A DNA stretch of 64,000 nucleotides from Flavobacterium odoriferum (GTDB lineage Bacteria > Bacteroidota > Bacteroidia > Flavobacteriales > Flavobacteriaceae). This document shows, piece by piece, positions 51,332 through 60,204 of the stretch. The stretch is from contig NZ_JAMKFA010000007.1 in the NCBI RefSeq assembly GCF_025499515.1, forward strand, positions 1 through 64,000. The letters run 5' to 3'. Numbering within the stretch: the first letter of the stretch is position 1; each line of letters opens with the position of its first letter. Below the pieces are notes generated by a model, which searched no databases, was not told where the DNA came from, and saw only the letters and a list, made by a program, of their open reading frames with translations. Both the position numbers and the translations under genes were made by a program.

Positions 51332-52639
51332 TTAATATTTCAACCATTTATATAATTCTTTCCAAGTTGGTTTTTTTCCGTACATTAAAATACCTACTCG
51401 GTAGATTTTTGCCGCAAACCAGACTACAAAGATAAACGTTCCGTACAATAAACCTATAGAAAGTAGTAATTGCCATAACGGAACTCCAAATGGAATACGC
51501 ATGAGCATCACAATTGGCGATGTTAATGGAATTATAGAAAATACAGTTGCTATTGTGCCATGAGGATCATTTATAACCGTGAAAAATCCGATGTAAACAC
51601 CCAAAATTAAAGGCATTATTATGGGTAATAAAAACTGTTGCGAATCGGTTTCTGAATCTACTGCTGCTCCAATTGCTGCATAAAACGAACTGTACAAAAA
51701 GTAACCTCCAATAAAATAAATAATGAATGAAATAATTAATGTAACTAAAGGTAAATTGGTAATTTCATTAAAATACATTTGTAGTTTAGCCACTTTATCA
51801 ACATTACCTGCTGCTTCCATCATTTCTGGCGACATAGTTGAGGAAGCGCCCATTTGCAATCCTAAAAATGTGGAAGCAATAAAAAACAATAATGTTCCAA
51901 CAATTGCCCAGATTAAAAATTGTAAAATTCCAGCTAAAGAATTTCCAATAATTTTTCCCATCATTAATTGGTATGGTTTTACCGAAGAAATAATGATTTC
52001 AATAATTCTTGACGTTTTTTCTTCGATAACACTTCGCATTACAAAATTGCCGTAAATAACTATAAACATCATAATTAAGTAACCAAACAATCCTCCAATA
52101 GCTACTTTAATTTCGTTTAAGCCTTTTAAACTTTCTTCACCCGAAAATTTTGAAAGTTTTAAGGAAGAATCAGCTTTGGCTTTATCAATTTTTTCTGCAT
52201 CAAAACCCAATACTTTTAAATTTTCTTGTGTAATTACAGAATCAATAACTTCTTCAACATCTGAAATAAAATCTAAACTTGGACTATCTTCTGAAATATA
52301 TTCTACTTTTTCCTTTAAATCCTGAACCGAAGTTACTTTTGGAATGTAAAGCAATCCTTCATAGCTTTTACTTGCAGTATCTTTTGCAATTTTGAATGGC
52401 ATTGCTGACAAATCGGTATAATTAGTATACTTGTCGTTTTTGAATTCTTTTTTGAGCAATCCTGCTTCGTCATGAATAGCTATTTGTGTCACCGAATCTT
52501 TATTCATAGTAGATAAATAACCCACAAGAACAGCCATACCAACAAATAAAAGCGGACTTAAAAAAGTCATTACGATGAACGATTTATTACGCACTTTGGC
52601 AATAAATTCTCTTTTTATAATTAAGGATAATATGCTCAT
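51332..52639 (-). CDS. ABC-2 type transporter permease (NatB-like)
   Basis: 435 residues: one helix near the N-terminus (about 22-42), an extracytoplasmic domain (about 45-180), then five or six helices. The N-terminus SILSLIIKREFIAKVRNKSFIVMTFLSPLL and MRSVIEEKTSRIIEIIISSVKPYQLMMGKIIG (about 200-235) are typical of NatB/YhaP exporters. It pairs with the ATPase encoded two bases upstream. Substrate unknown. Confidence 0.9.
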   Translation of the reverse strand: MSILSLIIKREFIAKVRNKSFIVMTFLSPLLFVGMAVLVGYLSTMNKDSVTQIAIHDEAGLLKKEFKNDKYTNYTDLSAMPFKIAKDTASKSYEGLLYIPKVTSVQDLKEKVEYISEDSPSLDFISDVEEVIDSVITQENLKVLGFDAEKIDKAKADSSLKLSKFSGEESLKGLNEIKVAIGGLFGYLIMMFIVIYGNFVMRSVIEEKTSRIIEIIISSVKPYQLMMGKIIGNSLAGILQFLIWAIVGTLLFFIASTFLGLQMGASSTMSPEMMEAAGNVDKVAKLQMYFNEITNLPLVTLIISFIIYFIGGYFLYSSFYAAIGAAVDSETDSQQFLLPIIMPLILGVYIGFFTVINDPHGTIATVFSIIPLTSPIVMLMRIPFGVPLWQLLLSIGLLYGTFIFVVWFAAKIYRVGILMYGKKPTWKELYKWLKY

Positions 52640-52641
52640 GA

Positions 52642-53562
52642 TTATTTGCTTACAGTTTGAATGAATATATCGTTTACACTTGGGATTTTTTCTACAAAAT
52701 GGGTAACTTGACCAAATTGAGACAAAATAGAAAGTAATTCGTTTGAATTGTGTTGACCTAAATGTACTTCTAATTTTAAATCATCATTTAATGATTTGAA
52801 ATTGGTTTGACTTATCGTAAATTTTTGTGTCAAATGCACCATCAATCCTTCGATATTATTGGTTAACACGCCCACTTGAAACGTATTAGAACGGTATTGA
52901 CGTTTTACATCTTCTAACTTTCCTTCAATTAATTTATTTGATTTGTGAATTAAAGCAATGTAATCACACATTTCTTCAACCGATTCCATTCGGTGGGTTG
53001 AAAATATGATAGAAGTTCCTTTTTTATTTAATTCAATAATTTCGTCTTTAATTAAATTGGCATTTACTGGATCAAATCCTGAAAAAGGTTCATCTAAAAT
53101 TAACAATTTTGGTTGATGTAAAATCGTAACAATAAACTGAATTTTTTGTGCCATTCCTTTTGAAAGCTCTTGGATTTTTTTATTCCACCAACCTTCAATT
53201 TCAAACTTTTCAAACCAATATTTTAATTGCTTTTTTGCTTCTTCATAAGGCATTCCTTTTAACTGAGCCAAATACAAACACTGCTCTCCTACTTTCATAG
53301 TTTTATACAAACCACGTTCTTCGGGCATATAACCTATATATTGAACATGTTCGGGCTTGAGTTTTTCTCCATCTAACAAAACCACACCGCTATCTGGCAT
53401 TGTGATTTGGTTAATGATACGAATTAAAGTTGTTTTTCCTGCTCCATTTGGCCCAAGAAGTCCATAAATACTTCCTTTTGGAACTTGCAACGAAACATTG
53501 TTTAGGGCTGTATAATCGCCATATTGCTTGACTACATTTTGTACTTCGAGAATATTGCTCAT
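52642..53562 (-). CDS. ABC transporter ATPase (NatA-like)
   Basis: 306 residues: Walker A GPNGAGKTTLIR (about 37-48), signature LSKGMAQKIQF (about 137-147, SKG in place of SGG), Walker B LLILDEPFSGFDPVN, and a C-terminal extension of about 80 residues common in NatA/YhaQ-type exporters. Works with the permease gene that follows. Confidence 0.93.
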   Translation of the reverse strand: MSNILEVQNVVKQYGDYTALNNVSLQVPKGSIYGLLGPNGAGKTTLIRIINQITMPDSGVVLLDGEKLKPEHVQYIGYMPEERGLYKTMKVGEQCLYLAQLKGMPYEEAKKQLKYWFEKFEIEGWWNKKIQELSKGMAQKIQFIVTILHQPKLLILDEPFSGFDPVNANLIKDEIIELNKKGTSIIFSTHRMESVEEMCDYIALIHKSNKLIEGKLEDVKRQYRSNTFQVGVLTNNIEGLMVHLTQKFTISQTNFKSLNDDLKLEVHLGQHNSNELLSILSQFGQVTHFVEKIPSVNDIFIQTVSK

Positions 53563-53668
53563 AAAAAGTGATTTTGTTTGTTTAATTAGTAGCGAAAAAC
53601 TGCATTTTGTTACAAAAAAAACCCACCCTTTATTGCTAAAGGATGGGAAAAATTGCTATGAAAAAGAA

Positions 53669-53696
53669 AAACTCACTCTCCTAAGAAAGTGAGTTT
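53669..53696 (-). terminator. Terminator of grpE-dnaJ
   Basis: AAACTCACT and AGTGAGTTT arms with a 10-base loop, just after the dnaJ stop. A second weaker hairpin (CCCACCCTTT/AAAGGATGGG) lies at about 53620-53647. Confidence 0.75.
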
Positions 53697-53719
53697 CAAA
53701 TGTATTAATATTTATTTAA

Positions 53720-54838
53720 TTATGAAAACATATCTTTAACTTTTTCAAAAAAAGATTTGTCTGACTTTTCTGGTTTCGGAATAAAGTTTTCATCTGTAAG
53801 CATTTTCTCAAAAAATTGCTTTTGTTCTTTGTTTAATGTTTTTGGTGTCCAAACGTTTACATGAACTAGTAAATCTCCGTTTCCATAGGCGTTTATACTT
53901 GGAACCCCTTTACCTTTTAATCTCAATATTTTACCCGATTGAATTCCTTCTTCCAACTTGATACGTACTTTTCCTGAAACAGTATCAATTTCTTTGGAAA
54001 ATCCTAGAGCGGCTTCTGCAACACTGATATATAAATCGTAATGTAAATTTTCGCCTTCACGTTTTAAAAATTCGTGTTCGATTTCTTCGATAGCAACAAT
54101 TAAATCCCCTGGAATACTATTGCTCCCTGGTGCTTCATTACCTTTTCCGGCAACTTTTAATTGCATTCCATCAACTACTCCTGCCGGAATTTTGATTGAA
54201 ACGGTATCTTCTTCTAACAACATTCCTTGCGCATCTGCACCAGCAGGTTTTTGATCCAAAATTTGACCAGAACCACTACAAGTATGACAAGTAGTTGCCG
54301 TTTGCATTCTACCTAAAATCGTATTAGCAACTTTCATAATTTGTCCTGAACCATTACAAGTTGGACAAGTTCTATAAGTTACACCTTTAGCCTGAACTTT
54401 ACGTTTTACTTTGACTTTCTTTTCAACTCCGTTAGCAATTTCTTCCAAAGTTAATTTCACTTTGATGCGAAGGTTACTACCTTTTACTCTACGTTGACCA
54501 CCGCCACCGCCAAATCCAGAAAATCCGCCACCACCAAAAGCACCACCAAAAATATCACCAAACTGGCTGAAAATATCATCCATGTTCATGTGCTGACCAC
54601 CACCAAATCCGCCACCATCAAAAGCTTGATGACCATATTGATCATATTTAGCTTTTTTATTAGCATCGCTTAAAACTTCATAAGCTTCTGCAGCTTCTTT
54701 GAATTTTTCTTCCGCCTCTTTATTGCCTGGGTTTTTGTCAGGGTGAAATTCGATTGCTTTCTTACGATATGCTTTCTTAATTTCTTCTGGTGTAGCATTT
54801 TTTGAAATGCCTAATATTTCGTAAAAATCTTTTTTCAT
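53720..54838 (-). CDS. dnaJ: Chaperone DnaJ with a two-motif zinc region
   Basis: 372 residues from the ATG at 54838 ([15 protein letters not shown]); thirteen upstream in-frame residues are rejected. J domain with HPD in FHPDKNPG, a Gly/Phe-rich stretch (about 75-110), then the zinc region with only two CxxCxGxG motifs (CPTCNGSG and CHTCSGSG) where most DnaJ proteins have four. The client-binding C-terminal domains follow. It activates DnaK ATPase. Directly follows grpE in one operon. Confidence 0.95.
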   Translation of the reverse strand: MKKDFYEILGISKNATPEEIKKAYRKKAIEFHPDKNPGNKEAEEKFKEAAEAYEVLSDANKKAKYDQYGHQAFDGGGFGGGQHMNMDDIFSQFGDIFGGAFGGGGFSGFGGGGGQRRVKGSNLRIKVKLTLEEIANGVEKKVKVKRKVQAKGVTYRTCPTCNGSGQIMKVANTILGRMQTATTCHTCSGSGQILDQKPAGADAQGMLLEEDTVSIKIPAGVVDGMQLKVAGKGNEAPGSNSIPGDLIVAIEEIEHEFLKREGENLHYDLYISVAEAALGFSKEIDTVSGKVRIKLEEGIQSGKILRLKGKGVPSINAYGNGDLLVHVNVWTPKTLNKEQKQFFEKMLTDENFIPKPEKSDKSFFEKVKDMFS

Positions 54839-54898
54839 TACATCTTGTATTATAATATGTAGAAAAAGACAAGTCATAACTTGTCTCTACGGTAAAAA

Positions 54899-55462
54899 TT
54901 ATTGTCCGATTACAACTTTAGGGAAACGAATAATTTTGTCACCTAACTTGTACCCTTTTTCAATTACGTCAACAATTTTACCTTTTAATTTATCATTTGG
55001 CGCTGGAATTTGTGTAATAGCTTCTGCAAAATCAGCATTAAAAGCGTCTCCTGCTCTCACTTCTACTTCTTCCAAACCTTTTGAAACTAAAGTACTTCTT
55101 AATTTATCATGAATCAATTGTACACCTGTTACTAATGCTTCATCATCAGACTTAGAAACTTGTGCCCAGGCTCTGTCAAAATCGTCTAAAACTGGCAACA
55201 TGGCTTGTAAAACTTCTTGATTTGCTGTTTTAAACAAATCGATACGTTCTTTGGCAGTTCTTCTTTTATAATTTTCAAATTCAGCAAAAAGACGTAAAAA
55301 TTTATCTTTTTCATTGCTTAATTCTTCTTGCAATTGCTCTTCTACCGATAATTCTGGTGTTGGAATTCCTTGAGTTTCTGAAACATTTTCTTCATTAATG
55401 TTCTCCTTTTCGATGTTTTCAGTACTTTCTTGATTCATATTTTTGAATATTTTTTTAAACAT
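54899..55462 (-). CDS. grpE: Nucleotide exchange factor GrpE
   Basis: 187 residues: acidic N-terminal segment, long helix (EEQLQEELSNEKDKFLRLFAEFENYKRRTAKER, about 42-75), and the head with LPVLDDFDRAW near 95 and GYKLGDKIIRFPKVVIG at the end, the GrpE signature. It releases ADP from DnaK. A second in-frame ATG at 55438 is a possible start. DnaJ follows 60 bases later. dnaK is not in the window. Confidence 0.95.
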   Translation of the reverse strand: MFKKIFKNMNQESTENIEKENINEENVSETQGIPTPELSVEEQLQEELSNEKDKFLRLFAEFENYKRRTAKERIDLFKTANQEVLQAMLPVLDDFDRAWAQVSKSDDEALVTGVQLIHDKLRSTLVSKGLEEVEVRAGDAFNADFAEAITQIPAPNDKLKGKIVDVIEKGYKLGDKIIRFPKVVIGQ

Positions 55463-55485
55463 TTTTACTTTAGTAAATGGGATTG

Positions 55486-55518
55486 CAAATGTATTGCCAA
55501 ATGTTTAAAAATGTCAAA
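55486..55518 (-). promoter_or_regulatory. Promoter of grpE-dnaJ
   Basis: On the minus strand TTTG (55518-55515), 21 bases, TACATTTG (55493-55486), a full -7 match. No CIRCE-like inverted repeat is visible near it. Confidence 0.6.
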
Positions 55519-55586
55519 TTGTCAGCCAAATTTATTTGAATTAAAATTTTAGCAAGCTTTTAAGACAATTTAAAAATTCGATTTAT

Positions 55587-55594
55587 TAAGTTTG
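55587..55594 (+). promoter_or_regulatory. -7 box of the YceI gene
   Basis: TAAGTTTG, full match to TAnnTTTG, 24 bases before the ATG at 55618; no clear -33 element. Confidence 0.45.
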
Positions 55595-55617
55595 TGAGAA
55601 CTAAAAAAAATTAAAAC

Positions 55618-56280
55618 ATGAAAAAAAGCATCTTAAGTTTATTTGTTTTGGCTACTATTTCTATGAATGTAGCTTGTAAAGGAGAAAAAGAAAATGGTGA
55701 AGCTGGCGAAGTAGCAACTGCATCTGCAGAAAGTACAACTTATGTGGTTGACACAAAAGCATCATCAATTGAATGGATTGGTTCTAAACCAGCTGGAAAA
55801 CACAATGGAACTATTAATTTAAAATCGGGTGAAGTTGCCGTTAAGAATGACAGAATTCAAAGCGGAAAATTTGTAATCGATATGAATTCGATTGTAGTTA
55901 CTGATTTAAAAGCAGGTGACGGAAAAGAAGATTTAGAAGCACATTTAAAAGGAACCGGCGATAAAGAGGGAGAAGATCATTTCTTTAACGTAGGTAAATT
56001 TCCAGAAGGAATGTTTGAAATTACTTCTATCACTTCTGAAAATGGAAAAGCTACTGTAAACGGAAATTTAACTTTAAAAGGAGTTACAAAACCTGTAACA
56101 TTTCCTGCAACTGTTGCGTATGAAGGAAACAACATGACTTTAACTTCTGATTCTTTCCAAATTAACAGAACTCAATGGAATGTTAACTACGCTTCAAAAT
56201 CAATCTTTGATGATTTAAAAGATAAGTTTGTAAACGATGAAATTGAATTGGTTGTAAAATTAAAAGCAACAAAACAATAA
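55618..56280 (+). CDS. YceI family lipoprotein
   Basis: 220 residues. Lipoprotein signal MKKSILSLFVLATISMNVACKG with the lipid site at Cys20. The YceI lipocalin-like domain follows from YVVDTKASSIEWIGSKPAGKHNGTI (about 43-67) to FQINRTQWNVNYASKSIFDDLKDKFVNDEIEL. Members bind long isoprenoid chains in the periplasm. Stand-alone gene with its own promoter and terminator. Confidence 0.94.
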   Translation: MKKSILSLFVLATISMNVACKGEKENGEAGEVATASAESTTYVVDTKASSIEWIGSKPAGKHNGTINLKSGEVAVKNDRIQSGKFVIDMNSIVVTDLKAGDGKEDLEAHLKGTGDKEGEDHFFNVGKFPEGMFEITSITSENGKATVNGNLTLKGVTKPVTFPATVAYEGNNMTLTSDSFQINRTQWNVNYASKSIFDDLKDKFVNDEIELVVKLKATKQ

Positions 56281-56284
56281 AAAC

Positions 56285-56311
56285 AAAAACCGCCAATTGG
56301 CGGTTTTTTTA
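56285..56311. terminator. Bidirectional terminator after the YceI gene
   Basis: AAAAACCGCC, AATT loop, GGCGGTTTTT, between convergent genes. Confidence 0.9.
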
Positions 56312-57214
56312 TTTCAATAAATCATTCAAAGCTTTATCTAAGGATGCGAATTTGAATTGGAAATTTTCATCTAAAAGCTTACGACAACTTACATGTTGAC
56401 TCGAAAATAAGATTTGATGCATTTCGCCAAGAATAAGTTTCATTACAAATTTTGGAATATTAGGTAAAAACAATGGTTTTCCTAAAGTTTTAGCAATTGC
56501 TTTTGTTAACTCTGAATTGGTAACAGGATAAGGCGCGACTCCATTATAAACACCTGCTAATTGGTTTTCCATTACAAATTGGAAAATGGCTACTAAATCT
56601 TGAACATGAATCCAAGATTGATATTGTTCGCCTGAACCAAATGCTGCTCCTACTCCATATTGAATTGGTTTTGCCATTTCCTGCAAAGCACCACCGTTCT
56701 TAGCAAGTACAATTCCGATTCTAATTTTAGAGACGATTATTTCTAATTTTTCAAACTGACTAACTTCATTTTCCCATTGTTTCACAACATTACCTAGGAA
56801 GGAAACATCAATATCTAAATCTGTTTCATGGTAGATATCGGTTAAACTATCTGGATAAATTCCAACAGCTGAAGCCGAAATGATTTGTTTTACTTGATGA
56901 GAATTCTTTTGTAAAGTTTGATACAATAATTGAGTTGAAAGTACGCGACTTTCAATAATTTCTTCCTTATAAGCGGTTGTCCATTTTTTTGCCACATTAG
57001 CTCCAGCCAAATGGATAATTACCTCAACACCTGTTAAAGCGTTAGTATCAATTTCTGCTTTTTTTGGATTCCAAAAGAATCCTTTGTAGTTATTTTGTGA
57101 GACTAATTTAGATTTGGATGTAGATAAATAATGAATTGTATATCCGTTTTGAAGCAACAAATTCACCAATTCTTGTCCAACCAACCCAGTAGCTCCTGTA
57201 ATTAAAACTGTCAT
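56309..57214 (-). CDS. TIGR01777 family NAD(P)-dependent epimerase/oxidoreductase
   Basis: 301 residues from the ATG at 57214 (MTVLITGATGLVGQEL); eleven upstream residues rich in Lys/Arg are rejected. Rossmann motif GATGLVG (7-13), the FFWNPKKAEID segment and VIHLAGANVAKKWT (about 72-85) and a late conserved C-terminal DUF1731 part (ISCRKLLDENFQFKFASLDKALNDLL) match the SDR-like TIGR01777/YfcH family. Substrate unknown. Confidence 0.92.
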   Translation of the reverse strand: MTVLITGATGLVGQELVNLLLQNGYTIHYLSTSKSKLVSQNNYKGFFWNPKKAEIDTNALTGVEVIIHLAGANVAKKWTTAYKEEIIESRVLSTQLLYQTLQKNSHQVKQIISASAVGIYPDSLTDIYHETDLDIDVSFLGNVVKQWENEVSQFEKLEIIVSKIRIGIVLAKNGGALQEMAKPIQYGVGAAFGSGEQYQSWIHVQDLVAIFQFVMENQLAGVYNGVAPYPVTNSELTKAIAKTLGKPLFLPNIPKFVMKLILGEMHQILFSSQHVSCRKLLDENFQFKFASLDKALNDLLK

Positions 57215-57289
57215 TTTCTTTTTCCTTTTTCTCAAATTTACTATCAATAAATAAGGTATGAAAGTAAATTAACTTATGTTTAGGATTAG

Positions 57290-57425
57290 TTTTAAGTTGG
57301 GAGATCGAAGTTGGGAGTTGGAAGTTGGGAGTTGAGATATGAAAAAAAAATTATACTTGTAATCAAAAAACAAACCTCCTTACTCTAAACTCAAAACTCA
57401 TAATTATTAACTCTAAAATCATAAC
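57290..57425. repeat. Short-word tracts between the epimerase and DUF4442 genes
   Basis: GTTGGGAG words (TTGGGAGATCGAAGTTGGGA, then repeats) at about 57295-57340 and ACTC/TAACTCTAA words at about 57385-57440. No gene is seen. Confidence 0.55.
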
Positions 57426-57426
57426 T

Positions 57427-57882
57427 CTAACCCCTAACTTTAATTGTCCATTCGAATTGCATTTCAGAAACTTGTTCTCCTTTTTCGTTTTTACCAATTG
57501 AAGTTAACCAAATAGTTTGTCCTTCATTAGTATCCACTGCTTTTTGAATGGTTTCTTTAATTGCTGTTCCTTGATTACAAGTAAAAGTAATTCTTCCTGT
57601 AGCTTTTTTTGTGAATACACTTTTATTTTGAGCCACTAACATTGAGATGTTTTTCTTGCTTTCTTTTATCTGATACATGACTAAAGCTCCCGTTGTAAAC
57701 TCGGCCGCCATGGCTTGTACCGCAAAATACATGGAATTAAAAGGATTCTGATTAAACCAACGATGTTTTACGGTTACTTCACAAACTTCTGGTGAAATTG
57801 ACTTAATGCGCACGCCACTCCAAAAAGCAGAAGGCAGTTTAAAAAAGGTAAAAAGATTCAGTTTTGCAGGTGTAAACTCCAT
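57427..57882 (-). CDS. DUF4442 hotdog-fold protein
   Basis: 151 residues. The segment RIKSISPEVCEVTVKHRWFNQNPFNSMYFAVQAMAAEFTTGALVMYQI (in parts, about 25-72) is the core of DUF4442, a hotdog fold related to acyl-CoA thioesterases, with NPFNSMY in the substrate-pocket position. Acyl-thioester hydrolysis is likely but not proven. Soluble. Confidence 0.88.
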   Translation of the reverse strand: MEFTPAKLNLFTFFKLPSAFWSGVRIKSISPEVCEVTVKHRWFNQNPFNSMYFAVQAMAAEFTTGALVMYQIKESKKNISMLVAQNKSVFTKKATGRITFTCNQGTAIKETIQKAVDTNEGQTIWLTSIGKNEKGEQVSEMQFEWTIKVRG

Positions 57883-58002
57883 AATTCATTGATTTATTTT
57901 GTAAAAATACAAAAAATACTATGCATTCCTACTATTTTTTTAAATGTTAATTTTATGTTAAATATAGGTACTATGCGTAACAAGATACCTTCTTTTAGAC
58001 TT

Positions 58003-58010
58003 ATCTTTGT
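58003..58010 (+). promoter_or_regulatory. -7 box upstream of the PadR operon
   Basis: TATCTTTG, a full TAnnTTTG match, 106 bases before the PadR ATG. TACTATGC occurs twice upstream (57918-57925, 57970-57977) and could be a binding word. The long leader contains no other gene I can support. Confidence 0.4.
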
Positions 58011-58115
58011 ATAAGAAATTAATAGGTAATCTAATTTCAATCATCAAATCAATCAATTGCGCAAGCAAAACAAATCAAAAAATGAACAGTCTAATTAAAA
58101 AAAACAAGGGGAATT

Positions 58116-58445
58116 ATGAACATTGAAAACACTAAAGCACAAATGCGAAAAGGTGTTTTGGAATTCTGTATCTTATCGGTCTTAAAAGAAAAAGATGCAT
58201 ATACTTCTGAAATATTGGATACGCTAAAAAATGCTAAATTACTAGTTGTGGAAGGCACCGTTTACCCACTACTAACAAGGCTAAAAAACGATGGATTACT
58301 AAATTATCGTTGGGAAGAATCAACATCGGGACCACCAAGAAAATATTACGGTTTAACCGATGAAGGCAAAGAATTTTTACAAGAATTAAATGGCACCTGG
58401 AAAGAATTAGCAGATGCAGTAAACATAATAACAAGTCAAAACTAA
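58116..58445 (+). CDS. PadR family transcriptional regulator
   Basis: 109 residues, winged helix of the PadR type: GVLEFCILSVLKEKDAYTSEILDTLKN (about 13-39) and VVEGTVYPLLTRLKNDGLLNYRWEESTSGPPRKYYGLTDEGKEFL (in parts, about 44-90). First gene of the group with the PspC gene five bases downstream, so it probably controls these envelope-stress genes and itself. Confidence 0.94.
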   Translation: MNIENTKAQMRKGVLEFCILSVLKEKDAYTSEILDTLKNAKLLVVEGTVYPLLTRLKNDGLLNYRWEESTSGPPRKYYGLTDEGKEFLQELNGTWKELADAVNIITSQN

Positions 58446-58450
58446 AGGTC

Positions 58451-60202
58451 ATGAACAAAACAATAAGTATAAATTTAGGAGGTTTTTTCTTTCACATCGA
58501 CGAAGATGCCTATCAAAAATTATCGCGTTATTTTGATGCGGTGAAGCGTTCTCTTGCTCCTGATGGAAGAGATGAAATCATGAAAGACATTGAAAGCAGA
58601 ATTGCTGAATTGTTTCAAGAGCGCATACAAAACGAAAAACAAGTTATTGGCTTAGTAGAAATTGACGCGGTAATTGGAATCATGGGGCAACCAGAAGATT
58701 ACAAAATAGATGAAGATGCAACAAAAAGTTCAAACTTTAGCTCAACAAATAAAACATATACAAGAGCAAAAAGATTGTATAGAGATAAAGATAATTCACT
58801 TTTAGGTGGTGTTGCTGCTGGTTTTGGTCATTATTTAAACATTGATCCATTATGGGTAAGAATCTTGTTTATTATCTCTCCATTTATCAGTTTTGGAACA
58901 TCAATTATTATTTATTTGATTTTATGGATATTAATTCCTGAAGCAATAACCACTTCTCAAAAATTAGAAATGAAAGGCGAACCTATCAATATTTCTAACA
59001 TTGAGCGAAAAGTAAAAGAAGGAATTGATGAAATTTCTGATAAAATTGGAAATATTGATCATCAAAAAATTGCAGATAATGCAAAATACGGTGCTGAAAA
59101 AGTAGGGAGTACAATTTCGGATATTTTTGGAACAATTTTTAAAATATTTGCAAAATTCATTGGTGCAATAATCGTAATAACAGCTTCATTTGCTTTATTA
59201 GGATTCATAATTGCAGGAATTGTAATGATGTTTTCATCATCAATGCCAGACAACTATATTTTAAATAATATTCAAACACCGATTGGATTAGAAACTCCTC
59301 TTTGGGTTCAAGGAATATTACTCATTTTAGTATTTGGAATTCCATTCTTTTTCTTACTTTTATTAGGTTTAAAATTATTGGTAAACAATTTAAAATCAAT
59401 TGGAAATGTGGCAACCTATACCTTAATTGCAACATGGGTAATTGCTTCCGGAATTGCAATTTCATTAGGAATAAACGAAGCAACTCAAATGGCATTTGAA
59501 GGAAAAGTGGTTCAAAAAGAAGAAATTATTTTAACACCAACAGACACCCTGTACATCAAATTTAAAAACAATGATTTCTATTCAAAAAATGCTCATCACG
59601 ATACAGATTTTAGATTGACGCAAGATGAAAACAACAAAGACATCATCTACTCTAATAATATTTCAATAGAAATTATGGAAACTGATGAAGCGGTTCCTTT
59701 CATCCAAATTGAAAAATTAGCCAACGGAAAATCAGCTTCTGAAGCCAAGAAAAGAGCAGAAAAAATTAAATATGCTTACAAAATCGAAGGAAATACATTA
59801 ATTTTAGATAATTATTTAATTTCTGCCGTTGAAAACAAATTTAGAGGGCAAGAAGTAGAATTGTACTTGTATTTACCAAAAGGAACATTATTTAAAACAG
59901 ACAAAAATTTCAAACATTTTGATTATACAAATAATAACTTTTTTGATTTAAATTATGATTTTTCTGATGGCGTTTACAGAGTGGATACAGATAATATTAC
60001 TTGTTTAAATTGCCCAACTTCAGTTAATAATTATGACGATAACGAAATTGTAAACGACTCTACTTCAACAATTATTTATGATGCTAACGGAGTTTTGATA
60101 AAAAAAGAAATCAAAGAAATTCAAAATGAAGTAAATCAAGAAGTACAAAACGTAAAAATTGAAATCGATACCAAAAAAGAAACCACAACTAAAACTAAAT
60201 AA
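58451..60202 (+). CDS. PspC-domain membrane protein
   Basis: 583 residues. An N-terminal segment (about 1-90) with EIMKDIESRIAELFQERI, then the PspC domain (RLYRDKDNSLLGGVAAGFGHYLNIDPLWVRILFIISPFISFG, about 112-155) and further helices near 240-265, 285-310 and 320-345. The C-terminal 230 residues are soluble and beta-rich, resembling the start of GIN-type domains (IQIEKLANGKSASEAKKRAEKIKYAYKIEGN). Probably an envelope-stress sensor or effector in this operon. Confidence 0.9.
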   Translation: MNKTISINLGGFFFHIDEDAYQKLSRYFDAVKRSLAPDGRDEIMKDIESRIAELFQERIQNEKQVIGLVEIDAVIGIMGQPEDYKIDEDATKSSNFSSTNKTYTRAKRLYRDKDNSLLGGVAAGFGHYLNIDPLWVRILFIISPFISFGTSIIIYLILWILIPEAITTSQKLEMKGEPINISNIERKVKEGIDEISDKIGNIDHQKIADNAKYGAEKVGSTISDIFGTIFKIFAKFIGAIIVITASFALLGFIIAGIVMMFSSSMPDNYILNNIQTPIGLETPLWVQGILLILVFGIPFFFLLLLGLKLLVNNLKSIGNVATYTLIATWVIASGIAISLGINEATQMAFEGKVVQKEEIILTPTDTLYIKFKNNDFYSKNAHHDTDFRLTQDENNKDIIYSNNISIEIMETDEAVPFIQIEKLANGKSASEAKKRAEKIKYAYKIEGNTLILDNYLISAVENKFRGQEVELYLYLPKGTLFKTDKNFKHFDYTNNNFFDLNYDFSDGVYRVDTDNITCLNCPTSVNNYDDNEIVNDSTSTIIYDANGVLIKKEIKEIQNEVNQEVQNVKIEIDTKKETTTKTK

Positions 60203-60204
60203 AC

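Noticed and set aside
55463..55617. CIRCE operator for grpE-dnaJ
   Set aside because: No 9-9-9 inverted repeat of the TTAGCACTC type is visible between grpE and the YceI gene.
58082..58126. 14-codon frame overlapping the PadR start, as a leader peptide
   Set aside because: No ribosome-site or attenuator structure supports it, and frames this short occur by chance in A-rich leaders.
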